Shown here: piece by piece, positions 63,790 through 64,000 of the stretch
Layout of the letters: each line of letters begins with the position of its first letter
How positions within the stretch are numbered: the first letter of the stretch is position 1
Source of the DNA: Struthio camelus
Taxonomy: Eukaryota; Chordata; Aves; Struthioniformes; Struthionidae
DNA: 64,000 nt
Reading direction: 5' to 3'
Assembly: GCF_040807025.1 (NCBI RefSeq)
Contig: NC_090981.1
Location: 66,907,645 to 66,971,644 of the forward strand
Made by a program: the position numbers and the translations under genes
The notes under the pieces: generated by a model
What the model saw: the letters and a program-made list of their open reading frames with translations, nothing else
Databases searched by the model: none
What the model was told of the DNA's origin: nothing

Positions 63790-64000
63790 GTATCTTTTAC
63801 ACTTGTTAGCACCAAACTCGTAGCATTTGGATGTTGCAGTGCAAGTATAAAACTACGCGAGAAGAGCTTAAATGACTGAAGAGAGCAGGTGCTTTTCATT
63901 TTATGGTTCAACTGGAAACATCTCATTTTCGGAAAACAGACCATCAGTGCATTCTGGAAGTTGGTAGAAAAGCCTAAATTTTGGGAGTGCCTAAAAACAT
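63790..64000 (+). other. SKA1: SKA1 intron 6 (start only)
   Basis: The intron begins with GTATCT and runs off the window. The final SKA1 coding exon or exons should follow. Confidence 0.85.

Overview
This window looks like bird nuclear DNA. Three vertebrate multi-exon genes can be rebuilt exon by exon with GT-AG introns. The recognisable dispersed repeats are short, 5'-truncated CR1 LINE copies, with no sign of mammalian SINEs. In human, CFAP53 and SKA1 lie close together on 18q21. The corresponding bird segment is usually on the Z chromosome, so a Z-linked origin is my inference. Identities come from reading translations against proteins I know; no search was run.

Layout. (1) Positions 640-19,631, minus strand: CFAP53 (CCDC11), a coiled-coil motile-cilium protein, complete in eight coding exons that join in frame to 518 residues. 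Its first exon lies in a CpG island (about 19.3-20.1 kb) with an RFX X-box-like site just upstream of the start codon and a cluster of NRF1-like sites. (2) Positions 20.2-27.2 kb: intergenic DNA with no convincing gene, but with a decayed CR1/L3-type LINE that still shows reverse-transcriptase-like sequence (25.4-26.7 kb). (3) Positions 27,381-48,285, plus strand: a complete tetraspanin of the TSPAN3 group, 248 residues in seven exons, probably TSPAN36. It has a 14.2-kb first intron and a 1.7-kb 3' UTR. (4) Positions about 49.1 kb to the right edge, plus strand: SKA1, a kinetochore-microtubule coupling protein. One non-coding exon and five coding exons are visible, giving 204 residues of an expected 250 or so. 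The C-terminal end is outside the window.

The three genes do not form a pathway: one acts in cilia, one is a membrane organiser and one works in mitosis. Each has its own CpG-rich promoter, and the promoter motifs fit the jobs: RFX-type for CFAP53, GC boxes for the tetraspanin, and E2F plus CDE/CHR cell-cycle elements for SKA1. The most useful second-look points are an altered microtubule-contact residue in SKA1, a likely unannotated ATG-free 5' UTR exon of SKA1, tandem donors in the tetraspanin, and gene order that differs from human (a tetraspanin where MBD1 and CXXC1 sit). I found no operon, CRISPR array, tRNA, rRNA or new multi-gene system.
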